Below are positions 28,703-39,178 of a DNA stretch of 64,000 bases, piece after piece (position 1 is the stretch's first letter; each line of letters starts with the position of its first letter). The notes under the pieces are model-generated. The model searched no databases and was not told the origin of the DNA. It was given only the letters and a program-made list of their open reading frames with translations. Source of the DNA: Spirochaetales bacterium (lineage in GTDB: Bacteria; Spirochaetota; Spirochaetia; JC444; Marispirochaetaceae); assembly GCA_016935695.1 (NCBI GenBank), contig JAFGQL010000158.1, positions 18,423 through 82,422 of the forward strand, given 5' to 3'. Both the position numbers and the translations under genes were made by a program.

Positions 28703-29438
28703 ATGCTTCCGGCTCTTGTTTCATCAAGGTGTCGAAAATATTGCGTTCTATAGACAATATGCCGTCATGGTACAGGTGCCGCTCGGACTTTTTTACTTGG
28801 TTTTCTATAGTAGACAGCACCGTCATGGGGTTTTTACCCAGAATATGAATAACATCTCCCATGAGGGCCGCTTCCTGAATGTCGTGGGTAACAAAAACGA
28901 CAGTCACGGGTTTGTGTTCCCATATGGTAAAAAACGAGTTAACAAGGGAGATCTTCATTGCCCAATCGACGGCCTGTAGAGGCTCATCCAGCAATACAAG
29001 TCCCGAATCGGGAACAAACCCTCTGGCCAGGGCCGCCCGTTTCCGCATTCCTCCCGACAGCTGGTAAGGGTATTTATACCTGTCTTCGTATAAGCCGGTC
29101 ATGACTAACAGATCCCGGATCATGCCCTGGGTCGCCGGCTTCCTTCTGAGATCACGTGGACATGCAAGAAGCAGATTCTCCTCTACCCTGGCCCAGGGAA
29201 TGAGCCGCGCTTCCTGGAACACCATGGATACTGTTTTGGGAATGTTGGAAACGGTGCCTGCATCGGGTTTCGCGATACCTGACAGTATTCGTAACAGTGT
29301 TGTTTTTCCGCACCCCGACGGCCCCACGAGAACATTTATTTTATCCTTCTCAAACGAAAGGGAAAAATCCGCCAACACATGCTCTGCATTGAATTGCTTT
29401 GACACCCCGTTCAGGCTGATCATTCCGGTGCCGTCCAT
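28701..29438 (-). CDS. ABC transporter ATP-binding protein (SsuB/TauB-like)
   Basis: VGPSGCGKTTLLRILSGI, YPYQLSGGMRKRAALARGFV, LLDEPLQAVDWAMK. Confidence 0.92.
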   Translation of the reverse strand: MDGTGMISLNGVSKQFNAEHVLADFSLSFEKDKINVLVGPSGCGKTTLLRILSGIAKPDAGTVSNIPKTVSMVFQEARLIPWARVEENLLLACPRDLRRKPATQGMIRDLLVMTGLYEDRYKYPYQLSGGMRKRAALARGFVPDSGLVLLDEPLQAVDWAMKISLVNSFFTIWEHKPVTVVFVTHDIQEAALMGDVIHILGKNPMTVLSTIENQVKKSERHLYHDGILSIERNIFDTLMKQEPEA

Positions 29439-30208
29439 CCGGTATCTGAACCAGCAGCAGGAATAACCCGGCGAAAAACAAACCTGACAGCCATGGTAAA
29501 CAGGGCGCTTATCACAAGAGCAGAGATTGTCCAGGCAAACAGACGGGCGGTTTCCAGGTACATCCGCGCTTCCTGCATTTTGGTTCCCATTCCGGAAACC
29601 GGCCTGCTCAGAACCTCTGCCGCTATAACCAGCTTCCAGGCAAGTCCGGAAGCCGTTTCAAGCCCCGGGAAAACATAGGATGCTACAGAGGGGACATACA
29701 TCCAGCGAATGACAGTACGCCGATCCATGCCGTACACTTCGGCCATTTCCAGGAGTTCCTGATCGACATGTGAGATCCCTTCGCTTACACCGGATGTAAT
29801 GATCGGAAATATCATCAAAAAAGCTACAAACACAGGTACTGTACCGCTGGAAAACCAAATCAGGGCAAGGAGAATCACGCTGATCAAGGGTGTTGAACGA
29901 ACCACCACAAGAAGCGGTTCTATACCGGACCTGAAAGAAGGGTACATCCCTGCGGGGACTCCAAGAGCAAGGCCGGTAGCCACAGCTAAAAGGAATCCCG
30001 CAGCTCCACGCAGGAGGGTTGAAGCCAGAGCCCCCATTGTATCCTCTTCTGTGATGATGGCAATAAGGGCGCTTACACTTTCCTTTGGCGACGGCAGTAT
30101 AATGGATGAGCCGGCATACACCGATGCGGCCTTCCACAGAATGATCAAACAGATTACTCCCAACAGAAAGCTGTATGATGTGTTGTTCTTACGGGTATAT
30201 AGCCTCAT
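29420..30208 (-). CDS. ABC transporter permease (SsuC/TauC-like)
   Basis: Six-TM permease with VPSVASYVFPGLETASGLAWKLVIAAEVLSRPVSGMGTKMQEARMYLE (EAA-like loop). Confidence 0.92.
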   Translation of the reverse strand: MRLYTRKNNTSYSFLLGVICLIILWKAASVYAGSSIILPSPKESVSALIAIITEEDTMGALASTLLRGAAGFLLAVATGLALGVPAGMYPSFRSGIEPLLVVVRSTPLISVILLALIWFSSGTVPVFVAFLMIFPIITSGVSEGISHVDQELLEMAEVYGMDRRTVIRWMYVPSVASYVFPGLETASGLAWKLVIAAEVLSRPVSGMGTKMQEARMYLETARLFAWTISALVISALFTMAVRFVFRRVIPAAGSDTGWTAPE

Positions 30209-31154
30209 CGGGGACCTTTCCGCCTATGGATGCGGGGTTATAGGCGTAGAGTATTTCATAAAAGCGTCTCAGATCATCCTTACGTTCCGTTGCCGGAGTA
30301 AACTCCAGATTTAGCCGGGGAAGAGCTTCAGCCACCAGGGCTGCTGGTAGACCGATATACTGCAGGGCTAACTCCCCTGTTTTTTCCGGATCCGCAAAAA
30401 CCCGGGGCAGGGTTTCCCGGTAGTCATCAAGGAATTTCCCGACAAGACCGGGATTACGTTCATAGACACCGGCCCTTACCACTAAGGCTGTGGCCGGATA
30501 TGGCCGGGAAAGGCCACTTGCCTTCCCAAATGCTTCCTGCAGGTCAACGACTGCTTTGACCTCGGGATTTTTTTTTCTGACGACAGTGACAAACGGCTCC
30601 GGAAGAACTCCAATCTGTACCTTCCCGGCTGCCAACTGGGCTGCCAGTTCGTTATGTCCGAAAGTGAAATCAAGCTCTACATCTTTATCCGGCTCGATGC
30701 CTGAGTGCTCAAGCACATATTTCATGATGTATTCGGGATTGGACCCCTGGGCAATACAGTAGATACGCCGGCCGCGGACATCCTGAAGACTTTTGACCTC
30801 CGGGTCGTTGCTTACCAGATGGATTACACCGTTACCGATAATGGCGGCAATTTTTATTCCCGCGCCCTTGTTGTACAACACGGCAGCAAGGTTAACCGGA
30901 ACAGCGGCGATATCAACCTCACCCGATAAAATACGCGCGGTCATGATCTGCGGCTCATCCACTACGCTGAATTCTGCTCTGCCGGACCAGCCGTAATCCG
31001 GCGGATCTGCAAACATCGGAAGCATGCCTATAGAACTCGGCCCTTTCAGACCTGCAACATAAAGCACTTTCTCCCTGTCTTCCGTTGCCCCCCCGGCAAA
31101 AACAAAAGAAGCAGCCATAAACAAAATGAATAAAATACCTGTAGTTTTCGTCAT
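30189..31154 (-). CDS. ABC transporter substrate-binding protein (SsuA/NMT1-like)
   Basis: Signal peptide; LQDVRGRRIYCIAQGSNPEYIMKYVLEHSGIEPDKDVEL; AAGKVQIGVLPEPFVTVV. Confidence 0.9.
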   Translation of the reverse strand: MTKTTGILFILFMAASFVFAGGATEDREKVLYVAGLKGPSSIGMLPMFADPPDYGWSGRAEFSVVDEPQIMTARILSGEVDIAAVPVNLAAVLYNKGAGIKIAAIIGNGVIHLVSNDPEVKSLQDVRGRRIYCIAQGSNPEYIMKYVLEHSGIEPDKDVELDFTFGHNELAAQLAAGKVQIGVLPEPFVTVVRKKNPEVKAVVDLQEAFGKASGLSRPYPATALVVRAGVYERNPGLVGKFLDDYRETLPRVFADPEKTGELALQYIGLPAALVAEALPRLNLEFTPATERKDDLRRFYEILYAYNPASIGGKVPDEAIYP

Positions 31155-31251
31155 AATTATAAACTCAGAGTATGAGGCTTTCGCCCCTTAGTCAATAGAG
31201 AGGATGTTTCACTTGAACCCGGGCGCCTTGTATTGATACAGTCTGTCTGTC

Positions 31252-32130
31252 ATGAAAGAACATCAACCCGATTTACCCGTTGGCAACTTCCATTCACACC
31301 CTACTCCCTCTGACATTGAATTATTCCAGTCGATGGTTCTGGATTTCTACCATGATTACGGCCGGGACCTGCCGTGGCGGCATACGGTAAACCCTTATCA
31401 TATTCTTGTTTCCGAGATCATGCTGCAACAGACCCAGGTACAGCGGGTCCTCCTGAAATACGAATCGTTCATCAAAGCTGTACCGGACTTTGACGCCCTG
31501 GCCCGGCTGCCCTTTCCCCGTCTTTTGGAACTATGGCAAGGCCTGGGGTATAACAGAAGGGCATTGGCATTGAAAGAAGCCGCCGTCCGGGTAGTCGGTG
31601 ACCACGGAGGTGTCCTCCCGGACAACCCCGACCTGCTGAAGGGTTTCAAAGGTATAGGACCGAACACCGCTGCCTCGGTCTGTGTATTTGCCTATAACAA
31701 ACCCCTTGTTTTTATAGAGACGAATATCAGGCGGGTTTTCACCCACTATTTTTTCAGTACCGGCACAGCAGTAGATGACCGTCAGCTTTTACCCATCATA
31801 GAAAAAGCCCTTTACGCATTTTCTCCCCGCGACTGGTATAATGCCTTGATGGACCTCGGTTCACTCATCCCGAAACACACGGAAAACCCCAACCGCAGGA
31901 ATCCGGCTTACCGGACCCAGAGTCCTTTCGAAGGATCTCTTCGTCAGATCCGGGGCGAAATCCTGAGGGTCCTTGCCAAAAACCCTGTCTTTCCTGACGA
32001 ACTGGGGGATAAGAGCCCGTTGCTGGCCCGGACCGACCGGAAGAACATAAAAAAAGCCGTCTCCGCCCTTGAATCCGAAGGATTCGTGGTTAAGGAAGAC
32101 GGCTCGTACCGTATACGTGATGACCGCTGA
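31252..32130 (+). CDS. MutY-like HhH-GPD adenine glycosylase lacking the Fe-S cluster cysteines
   Basis: GRDLPWRHTVNPYHILVSEIMLQQTQVQRVLLKYESFI; LLKGFKGIGPNTAASVCVFAYN; no CX6CX2CX5C after ALMDLGSLI. Confidence 0.85.
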   Translation: MKEHQPDLPVGNFHSHPTPSDIELFQSMVLDFYHDYGRDLPWRHTVNPYHILVSEIMLQQTQVQRVLLKYESFIKAVPDFDALARLPFPRLLELWQGLGYNRRALALKEAAVRVVGDHGGVLPDNPDLLKGFKGIGPNTAASVCVFAYNKPLVFIETNIRRVFTHYFFSTGTAVDDRQLLPIIEKALYAFSPRDWYNALMDLGSLIPKHTENPNRRNPAYRTQSPFEGSLRQIRGEILRVLAKNPVFPDELGDKSPLLARTDRKNIKKAVSALESEGFVVKEDGSYRIRDDR

Positions 32131-33357
32131 TTACCCCACGTCCACCCGCATATGCTTTTTCTTGCCTGCTTTCAGCATGATGATGTTGTCATTCACGTCT
32201 GCATGTCCAATGACATGATCGATAGAGGTGATCTGTGCATCGTTCACCCTGGCGCCGCCCTGCTCAATGAGTCTGCGGGCTTCGCTTTTCGACGGGGTCA
32301 GCCCAGTACGGCAAAAAAGGTCAATTATGTTTATACCCTTATCCAGTTCCGCCGAAGCCAGGTCATAACCGGGAATGGAAGATGTGTCTCCACCTGCACC
32401 GAATGCAGCCCGCGCCCCTTCCCGGGCTTCCCCGGCCTTTTCTTCTCCATGGACCAGCCGGGTATATTCGAAAGCAAGGGTTTCCTTTGCCTGGTTCAAC
32501 GCTGCGCCTCCCGCGCTGCACATTGACCGTATTTCCTGTACAGGCAGGAAGGTAAATAACAAAAGGAATTTCTCCACGTCCTGGTCATGGACATTTCGCC
32601 AGTACTGGTAAAAATCGTACACGGAACACATTGATGCGTCTAAAAAGATGGCGCCTTTTTCCGTTTTACCCATTTTTTTTCCGTCTGCCCTGGTGACAAG
32701 GGGAAAGGTGAGACCGTAGGTTTCCCCTCCTTCCATTCGGCGGATAAGATCTATACCCGCAACAATATTACCCCACTGGTCTTCTCCGCCCACCTGCAGT
32801 ACACAGCCTTTCCGGCGGAACAGTTCCAGAAAATCGTAGGACTGAAGCAGCTGGTAATTGAATTCTATGAATGACAGCCCTGTCTCCAGCCGTTGTCTGT
32901 AAGCCTCGAAGGTAAGCATGCGGTTTACAGAGAAATGCTTCCCGATGTCCCGTAAGAAATCTATATAGTTCAGATTATTGAGCCAGTCTCCGTTTTTCAC
33001 CAGACCGGCCTTCCCTTCGCCAAGAGCGACGATACTGCCCATCTGACGCCCCATTCTTTCCGCGTTCGCGTCAATTTCTTCGTAGGAAAGCATCTTCCGC
33101 ATTTCCGTCTTCCCCGACGGATCGCCTATGCGGGCGGTGCCGGTTCCCAGGAGAAGCACCGCATCATGTCCGGCACGTTGTAAATGTGCAGCTGCAAACA
33201 CCGGTACCATGTGGCCTACATGAAGAGAGGGCCCTGTGGGATCGAAGCCGACATAAAACGATAAAGGCCCCTCGTCCATTCTTTTACTCAAACCGTCCAG
33301 GTCCGTACATTGCTGAAGGAATCCGCGCTCTTTCAGCACTTCTAAAGCAGGGTTCAT
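32131..33357 (-). CDS. tyrS: Tyrosyl-tRNA synthetase
   Basis: [55 protein letters not shown]-terminal S4 domain. Confidence 0.97.
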   Translation of the reverse strand: MNPALEVLKERGFLQQCTDLDGLSKRMDEGPLSFYVGFDPTGPSLHVGHMVPVFAAAHLQRAGHDAVLLLGTGTARIGDPSGKTEMRKMLSYEEIDANAERMGRQMGSIVALGEGKAGLVKNGDWLNNLNYIDFLRDIGKHFSVNRMLTFEAYRQRLETGLSFIEFNYQLLQSYDFLELFRRKGCVLQVGGEDQWGNIVAGIDLIRRMEGGETYGLTFPLVTRADGKKMGKTEKGAIFLDASMCSVYDFYQYWRNVHDQDVEKFLLLFTFLPVQEIRSMCSAGGAALNQAKETLAFEYTRLVHGEEKAGEAREGARAAFGAGGDTSSIPGYDLASAELDKGINIIDLFCRTGLTPSKSEARRLIEQGGARVNDAQITSIDHVIGHADVNDNIIMLKAGKKKHMRVDVG

Positions 33358-34688
33358 GACCTTGTCCTTGTGTAATTCTTTATTTCACTGCGGATTCTGG
33401 CCGAAAGTTCGGCTATGGGCACCCGCACCTGTTCCATGGAATCCCGGTACCGCAGGGTGACCGCCTTGTCCTCTTTCGTGTCATAATCAACGGTGACACA
33501 AAAGGGTGTACCAATTTCATCCATCCGGCGGTAGCGGCGGCCGATAGCCCCCGACTGGTCGTAGAATACCGCGTAATCTTCCATTAATTCCTTTTGTATG
33601 TCTTTTGCAATTTCAGGAAGGCCGTCTTTCTTCACCAGGGGCATGATACCCACTGTAACCGGTGCTACTTTCGGATGAAAACGCAGAACATTGCGGACCT
33701 CGCCGTCGGCAAGGGTTTCCTCGTCATACGCGTCTGAAAGTACCATAAGGACCGAACGGGTGAGTCCGGCGGACGTCTCTATAACATAGGGAACATAGCG
33801 GGAGTTATCACTGTCATCAAGATATGTCTGTTCCTTTCCGGAATACTCCTGGTGCCGGCCCAAGTCAAAATCCGTCCTGGAGTGAATCCCCTCCAGCTCC
33901 TGCCATCCCATGGGAAACAAAAACTCTATATCGAAAGCCGCTTTCGCGTAATGGGCAAGCTCATCCGGCCCGTGCTGTTTGAACCTCAGTTTTTCCGGAT
34001 TAATGCCCATTTTCTCGTAATAGGAAATACGTTCCTTCTTCCAGTATTCAAACCATTCGTCGTCGCTCCCGGGTTTTACAAAAAACTGCATTTCCATCTG
34101 TTCGAATTCACAGGTACGGAATATGAAATTCTTGGTGACAATCTCATTCCGGAAGGCTTTTCCGACCTGGGCAATACCAAAGGGGATCTTTACCCTGCTC
34201 GACTGTACAACGTTCTTGAAGTTCACGAAAATGCCCTGTGCTGTCTCGGGACGCAGGTACACAACAGAGCCGGAGTCCTTCGTAGGCCCGAGGTGGGTGG
34301 AAAACATCAGGTTAAAATCCCTGGGTTCGGTGAAGGTTCCCGAATTCCCGCAGGTCGGACAGGGTTTTGCAAGGTCAATATGGTCGGCCCTGAACCGGCT
34401 TTTGCATTCTTTGCAGTCCACCAGGGGATCAGAAAAATTTTCCACGTGTCCCGAAGCTTCCCAGGTTTTTGGATGCATCATGATGGCGGCATCCAGGCCT
34501 ACGATGTTATCGTGAAGCTGGGTCATTTCCCTCCACCAGAATTTCTGAATGTTGTTTTTAAGCTCGACTCCCAGGGGACCGTAATCCCAGGCAGACGAAA
34601 GCCCGCCGTATATTTCCGAAGACTGGAATACGAATCCCCTTCTTTTGCACAAAGATACCAGTTTGTCCATCGTCACTTCTGCTGCCAT
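33354..34688 (-). CDS. glyS: Glycyl-tRNA synthetase (single-chain, class II)
   Basis: [80 protein letters not shown]. Confidence 0.97.
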   Translation of the reverse strand: MAAEVTMDKLVSLCKRRGFVFQSSEIYGGLSSAWDYGPLGVELKNNIQKFWWREMTQLHDNIVGLDAAIMMHPKTWEASGHVENFSDPLVDCKECKSRFRADHIDLAKPCPTCGNSGTFTEPRDFNLMFSTHLGPTKDSGSVVYLRPETAQGIFVNFKNVVQSSRVKIPFGIAQVGKAFRNEIVTKNFIFRTCEFEQMEMQFFVKPGSDDEWFEYWKKERISYYEKMGINPEKLRFKQHGPDELAHYAKAAFDIEFLFPMGWQELEGIHSRTDFDLGRHQEYSGKEQTYLDDSDNSRYVPYVIETSAGLTRSVLMVLSDAYDEETLADGEVRNVLRFHPKVAPVTVGIMPLVKKDGLPEIAKDIQKELMEDYAVFYDQSGAIGRRYRRMDEIGTPFCVTVDYDTKEDKAVTLRYRDSMEQVRVPIAELSARIRSEIKNYTRTRS

Positions 34689-34789
34689 TGTACTCTCCTT
34701 ACTGAGTGCTTCGCCTTATCTGTATAAAAAAGCAGACTGCCGGTAATGCGTCACGGCTGCTGCCTTGTGTAGATTGCTGTGCCTGAAAA

Positions 34790-36280
34790 TTACAGGCTTT
34801 GTTTCACCAGTTCGATACTCCTGTCCACCCGCCGCAAGGCCTCGCCAATCCCCATCAGCTTTACCGACTCAAACAAAGGCGGCGACATGGTGCTGCCGGT
34901 TATACTTACCCGCAGGGGCATCATCAGATTACCTGTTTTCGTATCCATGGCCTGTGCGGCTTTCTCAAACTCCTGCTCCAGCTCCTCCACAGATGACTGG
35001 GAACCAGCTGCCAGAAGGTCCCTCCCCTTTTGAAGCCAGGGAATGACATCTGTCATAGTACAGTTTTTTGGCACCAGCAGCGCCGGATCGGTAACCGGCA
35101 CATCCTGGAACAGAAACCGTACCAGACCGGGCACATCGGACAGCACCTTGAGCCGCGGCTGTACAAGGGGGATCATTGCGGCGATTATCCGTTCTTCCTG
35201 GGCAGATGGAGGGTCCGCTACAAGGGCATGATCAATCAGATAGGGCATGATAAGAGTCTTCAGTTCCCCTTCGCTCTTCTGCCGGATATAGTGCCCGTTG
35301 TACCAGTCAAGCTTCTTGTAGTCAAAGACCCCCGGAGCCTTGTTGAGTTTCTCCATGGAAAAACATTCCTCCAGCTCTTTCAGGGTGAAGAATTCCCGTT
35401 TGTCGTCATAAGACCAGCCTACTTGTGAAATGTAATTCACGATTGCCTCGGGAAGATATCCGGCTTTGCGAAAATCACGTACTGCCGTGTCGCCGTGGCG
35501 TTTGGAGAGCTTCTGACCGTCTTTGCCCATCACCATGGGCAGATGAACGTATACCGGGGCCTGGTACCCCAGGGCTTTGAATAAAAGCACATGGAGAGGC
35601 GCCGAGGGCAGCCATTCCTGTCCACGGATGACATGAGTGGTTTTCATGAGAGTATCGTCAATGGCATGGGCCAGATGATAGGTGGGAAATCCGTCGCTCT
35701 TTATAATGACCGGATCAGGATTAATGTCCTTCACCTTCCTCTTAACCTCACCCAACAGCACGTCCTCTATAACTATCCGTTCGCTGTCGTTTTCGGGGAG
35801 GGCAAACCGGATTACCGGTTTCCGGCCTTCCTTGGCCAGCACTTCTTCCGCTTTTTCCCGTTCCTCCCGGCTTAAATACCGGCAGTGACGGTCATACCCT
35901 ATAGACTGCTTGTTTTTTTCCTGCAAGCTGCGCAGGTCGTTCAGCCTGGCCTCGCTGCAATAACAGTAATACGCCTTGCCTTCCTCAATGAGCCGCCTGG
36001 CATGCTGCTGGTAAATTTCGAACCGTTCGCTCTGTATATACGGTCCGTAGGGTCCGCCGATATCCGGCCCTTCATCCCATGTAATGCCCAGCCAGCGGAG
36101 TGTTTCATACAGATCGTTTATGGACTCTGCGGAGCTGCGGGCCTGATCGGTGTCTTCTATCCGCAGGTAAAAAACACCTTTGCCGGCTTTCGCGGCCAGG
36201 TATTCAAATAAAGCGGTCCTTACACCGCCTATATGCTGAAGCCCCGTAGGCGACGGGGCGTAACGTATGCGAACACTCAT
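34790..36280 (-). CDS. gltX: Glutamyl-tRNA synthetase
   Basis: VRIRYAPSPTGLQHIGGVRTALFEYLAAK; GQEWLPSAPLHVLLF; GKDGQKLSKRHGDTAV. Confidence 0.97.
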   Translation of the reverse strand: MSVRIRYAPSPTGLQHIGGVRTALFEYLAAKAGKGVFYLRIEDTDQARSSAESINDLYETLRWLGITWDEGPDIGGPYGPYIQSERFEIYQQHARRLIEEGKAYYCYCSEARLNDLRSLQEKNKQSIGYDRHCRYLSREEREKAEEVLAKEGRKPVIRFALPENDSERIVIEDVLLGEVKRKVKDINPDPVIIKSDGFPTYHLAHAIDDTLMKTTHVIRGQEWLPSAPLHVLLFKALGYQAPVYVHLPMVMGKDGQKLSKRHGDTAVRDFRKAGYLPEAIVNYISQVGWSYDDKREFFTLKELEECFSMEKLNKAPGVFDYKKLDWYNGHYIRQKSEGELKTLIMPYLIDHALVADPPSAQEERIIAAMIPLVQPRLKVLSDVPGLVRFLFQDVPVTDPALLVPKNCTMTDVIPWLQKGRDLLAAGSQSSVEELEQEFEKAAQAMDTKTGNLMMPLRVSITGSTMSPPLFESVKLMGIGEALRRVDRSIELVKQSL

Positions 36281-36374
36281 GATAAATAACTTCCTTAAGG
36301 TCCTGGATTAGCCCATTACCGACTTAAGGTGTGATTATACTTGCGACGTGGTTGATCGTCAACGTAAAGCATTT

Positions 36375-37922
36375 TCAAAGGGAATATTCAAAAAACATAC
36401 CCCACTGCCAGCGTAGGGGAGAAAACTCCTGCAATTCGTTGTCTTCAAAATTCGCTTCCCGGACACCTGAATAGCTCAATCCCCAGGTAAACGGCCCGGG
36501 AACACGGATCCCCGCGGCCAGGCGTATACCCTGCTGTATAGACAGATGGGTAAGACCATCTGGACTATTGCGGTCAGTAAGTACCGGCACTATACGGTTT
36601 TGAGGACTCGACCAGATTTCCATCTCGGCCTTCATGATGTCATCGCCGCGGACTAACAGTTTTAACCGGCCATTGAGAAGAATTGCGGGCTCTGAATGCA
36701 GGAAGGATGTGGGAATGCCATAGGAATATTCAGCCAACATGGATGGCCGACGCCGTTTGGTATCGACCTTTCCCCAGAACGCCGAGGCATAAAAAACCGG
36801 CTCCTGCGGATGATGGTCGGTACCCCAAAGGTCCTCACTGACGAACGAATTATCCCACTGCCAGCCGATACCCAGTCCCTTCAGGAAGTCAGTGTAAAAA
36901 CCCAGAGCCACCTGGGAGGACACGACTTCCCTGCGGGCTGGTGTCGGGTCGTTAAACAGCACAGGGGTGTCGAAGAACCATCTTTTGCGTGATGAATAGG
37001 AAAAAGACGCACGGCCCCAAATTCCTCCGTCAAAGGCCTTCTCTGCACTTACATCCAGCTGTAAACCGGGATGCACCCACTCGCCGCCGGAAAATGCCGC
37101 GTTTGGGGTAAAACGCAGGACAAGCCGGTCACGTCCGGGATGGAACAATAGCCATTTACCGGTGGCTGCCATCCTGCTGTCCGCTTTCCTGTCATCAGGA
37201 CCCATCCCTGTCTGCCCTGCCACAGGCAGTTCGGTTTCTTTCCGGGCCGGGGCCTGTGCTTCACCTGGTTCCTGGGCAATCCTGTCCTGCCCGCCTTTAT
37301 CCGTATAACGCTTCAATCCGCTGTCTATGGTGGCGTTGAAACCCCGGATACGGGAGCGGAAATATTCGACGGAGTTCCCTTCGGTTGACAGAACACTCAT
37401 GTCGCCGATACCGCTGATAAGCGCTTTGAGCTCACCAAGAGTATCAGCGCTTTGTGAGTAAAGTATGCCGGCCCTTTCATGTTGAAAGCTGTCCTCCGCA
37501 CCCTGGGCATGTACCACAAGGCCCTCCAGTTTGACAACCATGAGTTCGGCTTCATTCAGGCGGGAGTGGACGGTATTCCGGTAATTCGGTTCAGCCAGGA
37601 TAATGGCCTGACCGTCGATCTTCACCGTCACCAGGGCTCGGAACCCTCCGTTTTCTGCAGGGCTTACGGTAAACCTGTCACGGGTGACTGCCTCGGGCCA
37701 GGAAGATAAAAACATATCCCTGAAAAGCTGGTCTTTGCGCAGAAAACGGAAAATGCGGTTTATTCCGTAGTACACAGCCGCTTCGAGGGCTTCGTCTTCT
37801 GTTGCACCCTCTGAGGAAGTCTCAACAGTATAAAACCCGAGCTCGGAGGTGACTGTCTGTGGAAATAATGTAAGCGGCAGAAAAAAACAACACAGGGCTG
37901 CGCACATAACTTTAGTTTTCAT
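36375..37922 (-). CDS. Hypothetical envelope protein
   Basis: Signal peptide MKTKVMCAALCCFFLPLTLFPQ; amphipathic C-terminal half ending in aromatic-rich FFEYSL, suggestive of an outer-membrane barrel. Confidence 0.55.
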   Translation of the reverse strand: MKTKVMCAALCCFFLPLTLFPQTVTSELGFYTVETSSEGATEDEALEAAVYYGINRIFRFLRKDQLFRDMFLSSWPEAVTRDRFTVSPAENGGFRALVTVKIDGQAIILAEPNYRNTVHSRLNEAELMVVKLEGLVVHAQGAEDSFQHERAGILYSQSADTLGELKALISGIGDMSVLSTEGNSVEYFRSRIRGFNATIDSGLKRYTDKGGQDRIAQEPGEAQAPARKETELPVAGQTGMGPDDRKADSRMAATGKWLLFHPGRDRLVLRFTPNAAFSGGEWVHPGLQLDVSAEKAFDGGIWGRASFSYSSRKRWFFDTPVLFNDPTPARREVVSSQVALGFYTDFLKGLGIGWQWDNSFVSEDLWGTDHHPQEPVFYASAFWGKVDTKRRRPSMLAEYSYGIPTSFLHSEPAILLNGRLKLLVRGDDIMKAEMEIWSSPQNRIVPVLTDRNSPDGLTHLSIQQGIRLAAGIRVPGPFTWGLSYSGVREANFEDNELQEFSPLRWQWGMFFEYSL

Positions 37923-37966
37923 GGATATCCCCTATTTTGTTACAACACCACTCCACTGGCATCCTG

Positions 37967-39178
37967 TCACTCCTGGCGGTAATCAACAAGAAAATCTTTC
38001 AATCCTTCCAGCGCCGATGTCAGCTGTTCCACACCAGGTAAAAATACAATCCGGAAGTGATCGGGTGCGTCCCAGTTAAATCCGGTACCCTGTACCAGCA
38101 AAACGTGTTTCTTACGAAGAAAATCCAGGATGAACCGCGTATCGCTTGTGATATTGAAGCGTTTGGTGTCAATTTTCGGAAACAGATATAAAGCTCCCAT
38201 GGGTTTCACACAGGAAAGACCCGGAATAGCCGATAGCATTTCATAACAAAGATCTCGCTGTTTTCTCAGACGGCCATCAGGGGCTACGAGATCCTGTATG
38301 CTTTGGTACCCTCCTAATGCGGTCTGTATTGCATACTGACTGGGGACATTGCTGCATAATCGCATGCTTGACAGGATTGACAGACCTTCCAGATAATCCC
38401 CGGCGTGGTCCTTTCTCCCGCTGATGACCATCCAGCCGGCCCGGAAACCCGCAGCCCGGTAGGCTTTAGAGAGACCGTTGAAAGTAATGCACAGTATGTC
38501 GTCTGCAAGGGATGCGGACGCTACATGAACGGCGTCTTCATACAGAATTTTGTCATAGATTTCATCGGAATACAGGATGAGATCATGTTCTCTGGCAACC
38601 TGTACGATCTGCATCAGGAGATCCCGGGAATATACGGCCCCGGTCGGGTTGTTGGGATTTATCACAACAATGGCTTTTGTACGCTCACTCACCTTTTTCT
38701 TTATATCGTCAATGTCAGGAAACCATCCAGCGGTTTCATCACAGCGGTAATGGACCGCCTTTCCTCCCGACAGATGGACCGCGGCGGTCCAGAGGGGGTA
38801 ATCAGGTGCAGGAACAAGGACTTCGTCGCCGTTATTCAGTAATCCCTGCATGCTCATGACAATCAGTTCACTCGCTCCGTTGCCGATGTACACATCCTCG
38901 ATGCCGACACCGGGAATGGACAGCTTCTGACAGTACTGCATAACCGCCTTGCGGGCGGCAAACAAACCCTTGGAATCGCAATACCCCTGGGCGTCCTTGA
39001 GGTTGAGTATCATGTCATGGAGAATTTCATCAGGAGCATGAAAACCGAAGGGAGCCGGATTTCCGATGTTCAGTTTAAGAATACTGTACCCCTCCTCTTC
39101 CAGGCGGGTAGCTTCTTCCAGGACCGGGCCGCGGATGTCATAACAGACATCCGCAAGTTTATTGGACTTCCTTACCAT
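37967..39178 (-). CDS. PLP-dependent aminotransferase class I/II (AlaA-like)
   Basis: ILKLNIGNPAPFGFHAPDEI, AIVVINPNNPTGAVYSRDLL, FNGLSKAYRAAGFRAGWMVISG. Start placed at MVRKSNK; the track ORF extends to 39223. Confidence 0.92.
   Translation of the reverse strand: MVRKSNKLADVCYDIRGPVLEEATRLEEEGYSILKLNIGNPAPFGFHAPDEILHDMILNLKDAQGYCDSKGLFAARKAVMQYCQKLSIPGVGIEDVYIGNGASELIVMSMQGLLNNGDEVLVPAPDYPLWTAAVHLSGGKAVHYRCDETAGWFPDIDDIKKKVSERTKAIVVINPNNPTGAVYSRDLLMQIVQVAREHDLILYSDEIYDKILYEDAVHVASASLADDILCITFNGLSKAYRAAGFRAGWMVISGRKDHAGDYLEGLSILSSMRLCSNVPSQYAIQTALGGYQSIQDLVAPDGRLRKQRDLCYEMLSAIPGLSCVKPMGALYLFPKIDTKRFNITSDTRFILDFLRKKHVLLVQGTGFNWDAPDHFRIVFLPGVEQLTSALEGLKDFLVDYRQE

Noticed and set aside
33852-34727. 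291-aa + strand ORF in the track
   Set aside because: Antisense to glyS; translation lacks recognisable motifs.
34689-34789. Possible T-box leader upstream of glyS
   Set aside because: Only ~100 bp separates it from gltX, and I saw neither a T-box consensus nor a terminator/antiterminator pair.
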